This document shows, in pieces, positions 24,697 to 34,400 of a DNA stretch of 64,000 nt. The notes under the pieces are model-generated. The model ran no database searches. It saw only the letters and a list, made by a program, of their open reading frames with translations, and was not told the DNA's origin. This DNA comes from VRUE01 sp963703895 (GTDB taxonomy: Bacteria > Actinomycetota > Thermoleophilia > Solirubrobacterales > 70-9), in the NCBI GenBank assembly GCA_963703895.1, contig CAVPFX010000002.1, positions 434,001 to 498,000 on the forward strand. Reading direction: 5' to 3'. The first letter of the stretch is position 1, and every line of letters begins with the position of its first letter. Made by a program: the position numbers and the translations under genes.

Positions 24697-26028
24697 ATGA
24701 CCGCCGATAGTAGTGGCGCGCCGCGCTTTGACCGCTCGAGCGCACACACTGCCGTCGCCAAGCGGGTGATCCCCGGTGGGGCGCACGCGCTGGCCAAGGG
24801 CGATGACCAGTATCCAGCCGACATGGCTCCGGTGCTCGTCTGCGGCAGCGGCTGCCGGGTCGAGGACCTCGATGGCAACCGCTTCGTCGAGTACGGGATG
24901 GGTCTGCGCGCGGTGACCCTCGGTCACGGGGACGCTCGCGTCGACGACGCCGTCGCGGCGGCCATCCGCAAGGGCGTCAACTTCGCTCGGCCACACGCGC
25001 TCGAGCTCGCCGCCGCCGAGGCGCTGCTCGAGCTTTTCCCCTGGGCGGACATGGCCAAGTTCGGCGTCAACGGCTCCGACGTCACGACCGCTGCGGTGAG
25101 GCTCGCTCGCGCCTACACCGAGCGCGAGCGGATCGCGGTCTGCCGCGAGCATCCGATGTTCGGCACGGCCGACTGGTTCATTGGCACGACTGCGATGCCG
25201 GCCGGTGTACCCGGCGGCACGCGGCGGCTCACGTCGTGGTTCCACTACAACGACCTCGAGTCTGCGCGCGCGCTCGTGCGCGACCACCCCCGCGAGATCG
25301 CTGCGTTCGTGCTGGAGGTCGAGACGACGACGCCGCCAGATCCCGAGTTCCTGGCCGGCCTGCGGAGGCTGTGCGATGCGTCCGGCTCGCTGCTGATCGT
25401 CGACGAGATCATCACGGGCTTTCGCTGGCACCTGCGTGGCGCGCAGCACGTCCACGGCGTGCGCCCGGACCTCTGCACCCTCGGCAAGGGCCTCGCGAAC
25501 GGCTACCCGTTGGCTGCGCTGGTCGGACGCGGCGACATCATGCGCCTGGGTGGGTTCGCGGAGGATCGCGACCGCGTTTACCTGCTCTCGCAGACCTATG
25601 GAGCACAGCCTTGGGCGCTCGCCGCGATGCTCGCCGTCATCGACATCTATAAGGCGAACGGCGTCATCGAGCAGCTCTACGCGAATGGGCAGGCGCTGCG
25701 CGCTGGTGTCGATCGCGCCGTACGCGATCACGGCTTGCAGGACCACGTCCAGCTGGCCGGACGCGACTGCAACCTAGTGTTCGTGACCCGCGATGAGCAC
25801 GGCGAGAGCAGCCAGGGATTCCGGACGCTGTTCCTGCAGGAGTTGTTGGCGCGGCGGATTCTCGCTCCGAGCTTCGTCGTCAGCGCTGTGCATGACGCTT
25901 CGGCGATCGACGCGACCATCGACGCGGTCGACGCGCTGCTGCCGGTCTACCGGCGTGGGCTCGAGGGCGGCCTGTCGACGGTTTTGCGCGGGCGCCCCGT
26001 GAAGCCGTCGATCCGGTCGCGCGGATGA
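24697..26028 (+). CDS. Class III PLP aminotransferase (glutamate-1-semialdehyde aminomutase-like)
   Basis: 443 aa. The PLP-binding features are the Asp of I-V-D-E-I-I-T-G-F-R (D236) and the Schiff-base Lys264 in L-G-K-G-L-A-N-G-Y-P. The N-terminal V-I-P-G-G resembles HemL-type enzymes, but the context (sugar cluster, no haem genes) argues for a biosynthetic aminotransferase acting on a keto or aldehyde group of the cluster's product. ATG 24697 is preferred to the GTG one codon earlier. It overlaps the next methyltransferase by an ATGA (26025-26028). Confidence 0.88.
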   Translation: MTADSSGAPRFDRSSAHTAVAKRVIPGGAHALAKGDDQYPADMAPVLVCGSGCRVEDLDGNRFVEYGMGLRAVTLGHGDARVDDAVAAAIRKGVNFARPHALELAAAEALLELFPWADMAKFGVNGSDVTTAAVRLARAYTERERIAVCREHPMFGTADWFIGTTAMPAGVPGGTRRLTSWFHYNDLESARALVRDHPREIAAFVLEVETTTPPDPEFLAGLRRLCDASGSLLIVDEIITGFRWHLRGAQHVHGVRPDLCTLGKGLANGYPLAALVGRGDIMRLGGFAEDRDRVYLLSQTYGAQPWALAAMLAVIDIYKANGVIEQLYANGQALRAGVDRAVRDHGLQDHVQLAGRDCNLVFVTRDEHGESSQGFRTLFLQELLARRILAPSFVVSAVHDASAIDATIDAVDALLPVYRRGLEGGLSTVLRGRPVKPSIRSRG

Positions 26029-27221
26029 CGGCTCAGCAGCCGCGGTGTCCGTTGTGCGATGTCCCCGGTGACGCGATCCTCACCCGGCGTGGCGTCCCGC
26101 TCCAGATTGGGATGACCTGGCCGACGGTTGAGACGGCCCTGGCGGCGCCGACGGGCGACCTACTGCTTTCCCAGTGCCCGCGTTGCAACCTGGCGTGGAA
26201 CGCCGCACCCGCGGCGGACCTTGCGGAGTTCGCCCCGGGCTACGACGTGTCGCTGCATCACTCCGCGACCTATCGCGCCTACCTCGAGCAGGAGGTCCGG
26301 GTCTTGGCTTCGCATGCCGACCTCGAGGGCGCTGACGTCCTTGAGGTCGGGTGCGGACCGGGCTACTTTCTGCGGCTTCTTGTCGAGCGGGGCGTCGGCC
26401 GAGGAGTCGGGTTCGACCCCGCGCTCGCCGAGAACTGCTCAGCGCTCGTCGACGGCCGCGTCGTGGAGCTCATCGCCGAGGTGTTTCGACCTGATGCCGC
26501 GACGGGGCAGTTCTCCGCGGTTGTCTGCCGCAGCGTCCTCGAGCTGGTTGACGATCCGCTCGGGCTGCTCGAGGACATGCGCCAGGCGGCGGAGCCGACG
26601 GCCTGTCCGCTCTACGCGGAGGTTCCGAACGCAGAGTGGATTTTCGGCTCCGAGCGAGCCTGGAACTTGCACTTCGAGCACCGTTGGTACTTCGACGCGA
26701 CCGCCCTGCGGCGATGTGCAGAGACGGCGGGCTTCGTCGTATTGGCTTGCGAGCCCTGTTACGACGATGGCCAATACCTCAGGCTGATCGCAGCTCCGCG
26801 GGCAGCATCAGGTGGAGGTGCGGATGTCGGCTCGGGTTTGGGCTCATGTGACGCAGGGCGTCGCGCGAGGACCGATCTGGCCACCGCTTTTGAGCGGCAG
26901 GTCGCGACGTGGCGCGCGCAGCTTGCAGGATGGCGCGCCGATGGCCAGACCGTCGCGATGTGGGGCGCAGGCGGGCGCGGGACGTCGTTTCTCAACGCTG
27001 TGTGCGCCGCTCAGAACACGGCGCTTGTCGCTTGCGCCGTCGACATCAACCCGGATCGACAGGGGCGCCACATCCCGGGAACTGGCCATCTCGTCGTCGC
27101 ACCCGCGGCGCTCGGGACGGTCGCGCCAGATGTGGTGATCGTCAGCAACCCCACGTACCGCGCGGAGATCCGGTCAAGCCTGGCCGCGCTCGGCATCCCC
27201 GCCGACGTGGTGACGCTCTGA
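26025..27221 (+). CDS. Second C-methyltransferase-type SAM methyltransferase with zinc-binding N-terminus
   Basis: 398 aa with the same architecture as the protein at 20535-21800. Zinc ligands are C8-x2-C11 and C51-x2-C54, the SAM motif I is L-E-V-G-C-G-P-G-Y (106-114), and the C-terminal nucleotide-binding-like domain contains M-W-G-A-G-G-R-G-T-S-F. The active-site stretch is F-E-H-R-W-Y-F, close to the E-H-x-x-Y-F consensus. The two proteins are clearly diverged, so the cluster may install two methyl groups or use one domain for another C1 chemistry. Last gene of the cluster; coupled to the aminotransferase. Confidence 0.87.
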   Translation: MTAQQPRCPLCDVPGDAILTRRGVPLQIGMTWPTVETALAAPTGDLLLSQCPRCNLAWNAAPAADLAEFAPGYDVSLHHSATYRAYLEQEVRVLASHADLEGADVLEVGCGPGYFLRLLVERGVGRGVGFDPALAENCSALVDGRVVELIAEVFRPDAATGQFSAVVCRSVLELVDDPLGLLEDMRQAAEPTACPLYAEVPNAEWIFGSERAWNLHFEHRWYFDATALRRCAETAGFVVLACEPCYDDGQYLRLIAAPRAASGGGADVGSGLGSCDAGRRARTDLATAFERQVATWRAQLAGWRADGQTVAMWGAGGRGTSFLNAVCAAQNTALVACAVDINPDRQGRHIPGTGHLVVAPAALGTVAPDVVIVSNPTYRAEIRSSLAALGIPADVVTL

Positions 27222-27429
27222 GACCTCGGCGTCGCTCGGGTCGTGGCTGACCGCCATGGCGCAGTCGCACCCAGGCTGGTCTACGTAACGCCTTTATCGG
27301 GCTTGCCCAAGATGGTGGTCCCGGCCGCTCGTCAAACCCGAAGTTCAGGCGGATTCAAACCCCGTCAGGAGAGCGTGACCGGCGTCGCGGCGGTCCACGC
27401 CCGGGGTCGGCCGTGAGAACCTGAAGGCG
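27222..27429. other. Intergenic junction between tailoring cluster and defence-like region
   Basis: No gene. It contains a 15-base direct repeat (27347-27361) of 16375-16389. The next gene's site AAGG lies 5 bases before its ATG. Confidence 0.4.
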
Positions 27430-30400
27430 ATGAACCGCCGTCTGGTCGAACTCGTGATCCTTGAAATGGACTCGCAGGCCTTCGAGGACCTGGTCTTTTC
27501 TCTCGTCCACGCCGAGGAGCCGGCCGCGCGCCAGCTGAAACCCCCGGACGCCGGGAGAGACACGATCGTCGGGGCTAACGAGAACCATGGCGAACTGGTG
27601 TGGCAAGTCAAGCACCACACGTCCGGAATCAATTGGTCGAAGTGCGAGAAATCGCTAAAGGACTCGATCGAGAAACGAAACCCCGAAGGGGTGACGTTCG
27701 TCTTCCCGGTCAACATGACCGAGGGCAAGGAGGCAGGGCTGACAGATCTACGGGAGCGCTACCCGCTGGTCCAGCTCCCCGAGCCATGGACGATGAGCGT
27801 CCTGCTGGAGAAACTGGACAACGAGCCCGAGATCAGGCGCCATCACATCGACAAGCGCGTCGGCGTCGACGAGGAGCTGGCGCAGAAGATGCTCGAACGA
27901 GGAGCCGAGCTGAGAAGGGGTTGGGATGAGCGGCTCTCGGCGGCTCTACGGGGTCCGCTCGCCGTGCTCGAACTGGAGGACGAGGCGAGAGCAGCACAGG
28001 CGCTGCTCGATGACGGCAAGACCTCGGATGCATCGCGACGATTCGAGGCGATCGCCGCAGCCATCGGCGAGAGGATGCCGGCCGTGGCCGACGGCCTGCT
28101 GATGAATGCTGCTGCTGCCGCAGTTGAGGCCCAGGAGCGGAAACGTGCCGCAGACTTCTACCTGCGTGCCTCCCGAAGCGCCGCGGCCCGGGGGGACAGC
28201 CTTGCCGAGTACGCGGCGTTCCGGGCATCGTGGAACTTGCCCGAGGACGAACGGTGGCGCAGCTCGGCGGCCACCGCACGCGCCATCTGGCAGGAGAATC
28301 CGGATGATGCGACCCGGGTCCTACGCGGCGCCTTTGATCGCACGCTGGCCGACGGGGACACCGATGGCGTCCTCGAGTGGGCGGGTGCCCTCTGCGAGGT
28401 TCTCGCCGCCGAGGGCAATTGGGCCGCGCTCGAGGAAGTCACTTCCACGGCGATCGACGTCCTCGGTCCTGTCGAGCGATCCGGGCCGCGCCTTGATCTT
28501 GAGCTGGAGCTGCTGAGCGCCCGCTCGGAGTTGGGGCACGACGTCAACCCTGAGTGGAGCCAGCTTCTCCTCACCTCCGTCGCACACGACGATGAGAGCG
28601 CTGCCCTAATCAACGCCCGCTGGGGGATGGCCGGCGCCCGGTGCGGTCAGGTGGACCTTGCGATAGGAAAGTTCCGCGACGCGGCAAAGTCGTGGCGCCT
28701 CGCCGGCGACGCCGAGGAGGAGATCGGGGAAGCGATCCTCAGCGAGGACGTTCTCGGCCAGGTACTCGGGGGGCAGCCGCTCGACCAGGCCAACAGGATC
28801 GCGGTCGCCCAGTTGCGTGGCCGCGAGATCGTGCCCACGGTCCTCGCCGATCGAAAGGAAGCCGAGGGTCTCCGAGCCTGGCTCGCCAAACGGGGGTGGG
28901 ATGCGCGACGCAATCTCCTACTCTCATGGTCGATCCACCGTCGGGCCGGTCATCTCGCTGGGTGCCTGCGACTCGCCGAAGCGCTCTGCCTGCTGTTCGA
29001 AGACGCAGACGAACGGGCCGAGGCGCTGCGGTGGGCGATCCGCTGCGGCCAGCAGGTCAAGACAAAAGAACTCGCCCAGAGCCTGAACTGGACGGAGATC
29101 CGCAAGCAGGTCAATCCGGCGGGACCACCTTGGGAGCGGGGAGCCAGCTTTGAGGCCATCGCCGTGAAGGGAACGAAAGCTAGCGACGAGGAGATCCGCG
29201 AGATCGTCCCCTCCCTGCTGGACGCTGCGAAGGAGCACGCGGACAACGAGCACACGACGCTGAAGCCCGGCCCGGCGGCCCGGCGGGCGTTGGCGACTCT
29301 TCTCTGCGGTATCCCTGAGGACCGTTTCTCGGAGGCGTTGGCCGAAACGATCTATGAGATCGAGACGACTCCTTTTCCGCCCGCCGCGTGCGTGAACGGC
29401 CTACTCCTCGCAACCGAGGCCGGCCTCTCCGACGAGGGGAAGGTGATCGTCGAAGTGTTCGCTGAGTATGGGTCGGCCCATCTTCCCGGCTACTCGGCGG
29501 CGCTCGAGTTGATGGAGACCCACGACTCGGCGAGGGACACTGCGATCGCACTCGCCGATCGATCGCTGCGGGCACTGCTGCTCTGTGCGTGGGCGGAGCT
29601 TCCCGACAGGTGGCCCGAGCTCGCGAGGCAGGCGGCAGCCACCATCGCCACCTCGCTCGAGGACGAGGCCGGACCTGAGGATCATCTGACGCCGAAGGAC
29701 CGCGGATGTCTGGCGCGCTGGGCGAGCGCCGGCGACCAGGCCAAGATCGCCGGCGACCTCGTGGACCTCCTCATATCTCCGGGAGAGATCGGGGTACACC
29801 GCTACGAAGCCGCGAAGGGCCTGGGCGCTCTGGCGAAAGGGATCGACAAGGAGCTCGCAGCCGACGTCCTCGACCGGCTCGTCGCCGGACGGGACGGAAT
29901 CGGCACTGCCTCGACGGTCGTCGAGCGCGGGTCGGACCCCAACCCGGCCTTCGCGCGAAGGCTCCTGCGGACGCCGGCCGAAGAGGACCATGTCGTGGCA
30001 ATGGCCCTACGGGCCCAGGTGGAGTTGGCTGCGCGCGCCGGGCGGCTTGCCGAGATTCGCCCGGCCGTCGAGGCAGGCATCGCCGAAGAGGCGGTGGAGA
30101 TCCGGGCGATGGCTCTCGACTGTGCCATCGTCCATCGCGACCTTCTCGACGTCGATCTCCGGGATTGGGTGAACGACGCCGACCCGACGATCCGGGCGCT
30201 GGCGCTCAAAGGCCTCGCGGATCGCGGCGAGCTGAAGGCCGAAGATCCGGCGCTGCTTGTGGCGGCGGGGGCCTCGGAACCGCTGGGGATCAGGTCCACC
30301 GCGATGTGCATTGCCAGAGCCGATTGCGAGGACCATCGGGAGATACTCGAGATGCTTGCCCGAGACCCCAATGTGTTCGTCCGGGCGGCCGCCCGGACCG

Positions 30401-30489
30401 CCCTGCGAAGGACTCCGGACGCCGTAGATGAGGCTGATCCTGGGCGACAAGAAGACCGGCAGGTGATAGAGCCCACGGACGCCCTTTGA
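27430..30489 (+). CDS. PD-(D/E)xK nuclease fused to a long helical-repeat region (putative defence effector)
   Basis: 1019 aa. The N-terminal ~130 residues look like an Mrr-type PD-(D/E)xK nuclease: E19 in F-E-D-L-V, D40-A-G-R-D44, then V-W-Q59-V-K61 on the next strand, the Q-x-K variant seen in Mrr relatives. The remaining ~880 residues are Ala/Leu-rich helices. The middle resembles TPR pairs, and the C-terminal ~250 residues are HEAT-like (I-R-A-M-A-L-D-C-A and I-R-A-L-A-L-K-G-L-A-D-R-G repeated). A nuclease coupled to a large solenoid suggests a sensor-effector of phage or plasmid defence (inference). The stop overlaps the next gene's TTG. Confidence 0.65.
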   Translation: MNRRLVELVILEMDSQAFEDLVFSLVHAEEPAARQLKPPDAGRDTIVGANENHGELVWQVKHHTSGINWSKCEKSLKDSIEKRNPEGVTFVFPVNMTEGKEAGLTDLRERYPLVQLPEPWTMSVLLEKLDNEPEIRRHHIDKRVGVDEELAQKMLERGAELRRGWDERLSAALRGPLAVLELEDEARAAQALLDDGKTSDASRRFEAIAAAIGERMPAVADGLLMNAAAAAVEAQERKRAADFYLRASRSAAARGDSLAEYAAFRASWNLPEDERWRSSAATARAIWQENPDDATRVLRGAFDRTLADGDTDGVLEWAGALCEVLAAEGNWAALEEVTSTAIDVLGPVERSGPRLDLELELLSARSELGHDVNPEWSQLLLTSVAHDDESAALINARWGMAGARCGQVDLAIGKFRDAAKSWRLAGDAEEEIGEAILSEDVLGQVLGGQPLDQANRIAVAQLRGREIVPTVLADRKEAEGLRAWLAKRGWDARRNLLLSWSIHRRAGHLAGCLRLAEALCLLFEDADERAEALRWAIRCGQQVKTKELAQSLNWTEIRKQVNPAGPPWERGASFEAIAVKGTKASDEEIREIVPSLLDAAKEHADNEHTTLKPGPAARRALATLLCGIPEDRFSEALAETIYEIETTPFPPAACVNGLLLATEAGLSDEGKVIVEVFAEYGSAHLPGYSAALELMETHDSARDTAIALADRSLRALLLCAWAELPDRWPELARQAAATIATSLEDEAGPEDHLTPKDRGCLARWASAGDQAKIAGDLVDLLISPGEIGVHRYEAAKGLGALAKGIDKELAADVLDRLVAGRDGIGTASTVVERGSDPNPAFARRLLRTPAEEDHVVAMALRAQVELAARAGRLAEIRPAVEAGIAEEAVEIRAMALDCAIVHRDLLDVDLRDWVNDADPTIRALALKGLADRGELKAEDPALLVAAGASEPLGIRSTAMCIARADCEDHREILEMLARDPNVFVRAAARTALRRTPDAVDEADPGRQEDRQVIEPTDAL

Positions 30490-31076
30490 GGCCCTTCTTC
30501 CGACCCGGGACCGCAAGCCGGCGGCGGCGCGGGGAAGCCGAGCTGATCGCGGTGCGCTCGCGGTTCGGTGAGCTCGATGATCGCTGCTCGCCGGGTCGCG
30601 TGCACGAGGTCCATCTGGAGTTGCTCGGCGCTTTCGGCTGCAGCATCGGCTTTGACTTCTTCGGGAGGACGCCGATCGAGCCGCCGGAGCAGGAGTCGAC
30701 CTACGTCTTCGGGCGCTTTGACCGGCGGGCCCGCGATCGCGAGTTCGGGCTCCACCTCACCGCGGAGCGGTCGGCAGGTTCCCCGACCATGCGGATCGCC
30801 CGCCTGATCGACCTCTACCTGCCCGAGCCGAGCCGCCGTCAGGGGGCGGGAACCAGACTGATGGACGTCATGCAGGAACTGTGGGAGCGGATCGGGATCG
30901 AAGAAGTCAGGGCGACGACCGTCGGCGACGGTCAGCGGGCGTTTCCGTCGTGGGGTTTCGAGCCCGACCCGGTCCGCCCTCCCGACAGCGGACTCTTGCC
31001 GCTGCGCCTTCGGCTGCCGAGGAAGGCGCTGAGGGTCGACGGAAGCACGGCGAGGCGCAGGCCGGGGGCGATGTGA
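30486..31076 (+). CDS. GNAT-like acetyltransferase
   Basis: 196 aa when the TTG at 30486, overlapping the preceding stop (TTGA), is used; a later GTG is possible. The C-terminal half shows the GNAT core: strand I-D-L-Y-L-P, acetyl-CoA loop R-R-Q-G-A-G-T-R-L, then a helix and a late W-G-F-E-P strand. Its small size and position right behind the nuclease-solenoid gene suggest a linked role, for instance modification or toxin-type acetylation, but this is inference. The last 25 residues are basic and poorly structured. Confidence 0.5.
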   Translation: MRPFFRPGTASRRRRGEAELIAVRSRFGELDDRCSPGRVHEVHLELLGAFGCSIGFDFFGRTPIEPPEQESTYVFGRFDRRARDREFGLHLTAERSAGSPTMRIARLIDLYLPEPSRRQGAGTRLMDVMQELWERIGIEEVRATTVGDGQRAFPSWGFEPDPVRPPDSGLLPLRLRLPRKALRVDGSTARRRPGAM

Positions 31077-31401
31077 TCCGAGTCGGGAACTTCAGGCGAG
31101 AAGTTCCCGAAATCGCAGAGGCGGTTCAAGCTCGCCGATCTCCCTGGGCGCATCCCGACGATGAGTCCGATCATGCACGTCTGGGCGACTGCCCAGTGGA
31201 GCCGACCCAAGAGGCCGGTTCCTCGCCCGGGCGACGGCTCTAACGCTCTCCAGTCGGCGCATGGTGCCTCAGAATAAGGCGGTGAATCTCAGGCCAAGCA
31301 GTCTGAACCTGTCGTCCACCGGCCTGATCAGCCGACAGCGGTTCGAGGCCTTCTCCACCGCTCGCCGGGACGCGGGTCGGCGGATTCGTCGAAGCCTTGG
31401 C
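31077..31401. other. Gap with a strong inverted repeat
   Basis: No gene is assigned. An open extension of the following gene reaches back to 31261 but lacks a ribosome-binding site and conserved character. The region contains the 11-bp palindromic hairpin at 31083-31110. Confidence 0.4.
31083..31110 (+). repeat. Perfect 11-bp inverted repeat
   Basis: TCGGGAACTTC (31083-31093) and GAAGTTCCCGA (31100-31110) around AGGCGA, 6 bases after the GNAT stop. There is no U-tract, so it may be a weak terminator or a protein-binding operator. Confidence 0.5.
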
Positions 31402-34400
31402 ATGTCAGGACCCGCCGTCGTGCCTCCCGCCGAGGATTTGAGGCACAACCTCCTGCGCCTTGGTCCCGACGGAGAACGGGCCGAGCGTTTTCTTTGCGAG
31501 GCTGCTCGGCAACTGACGCGGAGGGGAGAGATGCAGGGCGAGGTCGTCGCCTATCTCTTGCGGGAGGCCTTGGGCGCACTGCTCAAACTTGGCGGCGAGA
31601 AGCCCTTCGATCTGAAGCAGAGCGCGCAGCGCGTCGTCACGGCGTCGAAGCTGCCCGAGGAGGACGGCGGATCGCGGAACGATCTGGAGCGTGTCATCGG
31701 CGAACTCGAGCGGGCGCTGGGGAACCCCAACGAGGCGCGCCTCGAAGACGCCGTCAGGATCATCAGCAGGCGCAGGCCGCTCCGCGGCGACGCCGATCTC
31801 CTCGATGCTTATTTGGATCGACTTGAAGAGGCCAACAACGGACTCCACGACCGGATCGGCCGAGAGCGCGCTGTCCACCTTTATGAGGGAACGATCGACG
31901 TGGTCGCTTCGCTCTTCGGGCCGCTCGTCTCGCGGCTGGCGGGCATCGACGCCCTTCTTGCGATCGACTCCCCTTCCGCCGAGGACGCGAGGCGCCTGCT
32001 CTCGCAGGTTGGCGATGATCGTCACCTCCTCTACTTCTTCGAAAAAGTGGAAGGGCCGGGTTGGTTCCAAGCCCTCCGTGAGAATGCAATCCTCCGCGCC
32101 CCGGCCGAGGGCGGTTGGCCGGCCGGCCCCTACCTGCAGCGACTGCTTCCCGAACACCCCGACCTCGTCCGGGAATGGCTGACCGAACGCGCCTCTGAAG
32201 ACCTGGACACGAATCAGGCCTTCTTCCTACTGCGGATCGCGACGGGGCTGAAGGGAGGCGTCGCCGATCTCATCGCCGACCTGGCACAAGGACACCTGGA
32301 ATCGCCGCAGGTCGAGATCCTGGTGGAGAACTACCTCAGAGACCTCTCGGATCGGGAGATCCGCGCCGGGGGTCTGCAGCGTCTAGTGATCGAGTCCCTT
32401 AAGGGGACCCTCGGCGGGGATCGCCAGGCGGGCCACTTCCTGCTTGCCGCGCGCATTTTGGACGTCGCCGAACGAGGCCTCGCGATCGACCCGGAAGGGT
32501 GGCTTCCGGTCTTCGTCTACCGCCTTCGCGAACTCGCTGAGAATGAGTCGACGCTGCGCCTGCAGACGATTCGACCGCTCGCCGAGCTCCGTGTCGACTC
32601 TCGCAGCCGCTCGGCATTGGAGTTGATGTGCGGGGCTGTCCGAGCGGCCGCCGCGGCAGCGTCGGCCGCCGGGATGTCAGACGAGAAAGTGAGCTTCTGG
32701 CTCGGCAAGCTGAAGGAGCCGCTGCGTGGCAGGCTTCTCGCCCGCTGGCTTCGCGAGCGCGAGGATCTCGCGCTCGCGTCCCGGCTCCTGCTGGAGTGGA
32801 TCGCCGCCGAGGTGCGCCCCAGCCCCGAGCAGCTCAACCTGGCACGCTGGGTCTTCGAGCAGGGAGGCTCCTCGTTCGCGAGGGGTGTCCGCGAAGCTCT
32901 CGGCCCAGCTCCCGAGACCGAGGAGATCGACGGACTCTCCACCGACGAGGCGCTCCCCGACCACTTCCGTCGGCCTCACAACTGGCTTGTTGCGGTACCG
33001 GACTCCGAGCGCGGAGGGTGGAGGGGGGCAGATCTCCTTCTGACCGAGCGCTTTGGCGCCGCGTCGGAGGACGGTGTCCTGTTCCGTGTAGGGCCAGCGA
33101 GATATGCGGCCGCCCAGAGCCCCATCGCCGTCGAGGAGCTTTCGGCCCTTTCGCCGCTCGCGGCGGCCCGCCGCGTCGGCGCCTGGAAGGAACCTCGGGA
33201 ACGCTCCTTCCTGGCCCCCTCGGCGGAGGGACTGGCTGACGCAATCGGCGATGTGGTCGAGAAAAACAAGGCGGCGTGGCTGGACGCCGATCCCCGCCAG
33301 ATCGTCGACGCCTTGGTGGGGCCTCGCTTCATCGCCTCCTATCTCGGAGCCGTCGAGAAAGCACTCGACGACCTAAGCGAGGAGCGGGTGGGTCAGATCG
33401 TCGAGACGGTCGCCGGGATCCAGGCTCATGCGGCGGCGGCCCGAAGTGAGGAAGCCGAGGACACCGACGACTGGACCTACGCCTCCCATCTCGGTATCCG
33501 CCTGGTCGGCGCCCTGGCCGATCGGGGTCGGCTGGCGGACGACGACTTCGAGCTCGCCTGGGAGACGGTCCTCTCGGCGGTGGGGGTGAGAGGGCCTGAA
33601 TCCGGGGCCGAGGGCGATGTTCTCTCCAGGGCGATCAACCGACCGTGGAGCTCGGCGCTCGAGGCCGCCTTCAGTCTCGGTGGCATGGGGGAGGGTGTCG
33701 ATCGACGTCTCCTCGACCTAGTCGACGACCTTCTGCTGTTGCCCCGCCCGGCCGGCGAACTTGCCAGGGCCATCATCGCCACCCGAATCCCCTGGCTCCG
33801 CCACATCGATGCAGACTGGTTCTCTGGCGCCGAAGAAGTCTTGCTCGGCGCCTCGGCACCCGAAGGCCTCGGCGATCTGACCTTCGCCACCTACCTTGAG
33901 TGGGGCCGCCCAACCACCGAACTGCTTCACGACCAGCACGACCGCATCGCTGCCGCACTCGTCGGAGACACCACCGAGTTCGCGCTGCGGCACGTCATCC
34001 ACGGGCTGTTCTGGGAGTTGCCCGGCTACGCCGCGGCCGACGTCCGCGATTTGCTGGCGGGAAAGCCCAAGCTCTTCTCCGACGCGGCGAGGTCGCTCGC
34101 CCTGGCGCTGACCGAAGACGATGAGAATTCGTCCGGGCCGCCCGCAGGCCCGGCCCTCGCGCTCTGGCGCGAGGCGCTCGCGGCCGGGCTTCTCGCCGAC
34201 GCGTATGCCGGCTGGGGCTCGTTCGCGTTTGCCGACAGGGTCGACGATCACGACTGGCTCGAGCTGACGCTTCGTACCGCGGCTATTCCGTCGGTTAATC
34301 TCGCCGAGCCAGATCAGATCGCCGAGAGGGCCGAGGGGATGGCTACCGACGATCGGGCCCTCGAACTACTCGCGTTTCTCCTTGGGGCGGACCCGAAGGC

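Noticed and set aside
24682..25746. 354-codon minus-strand open frame
   Set aside because: Antisense of the aminotransferase gene, which has clear catalytic motifs.
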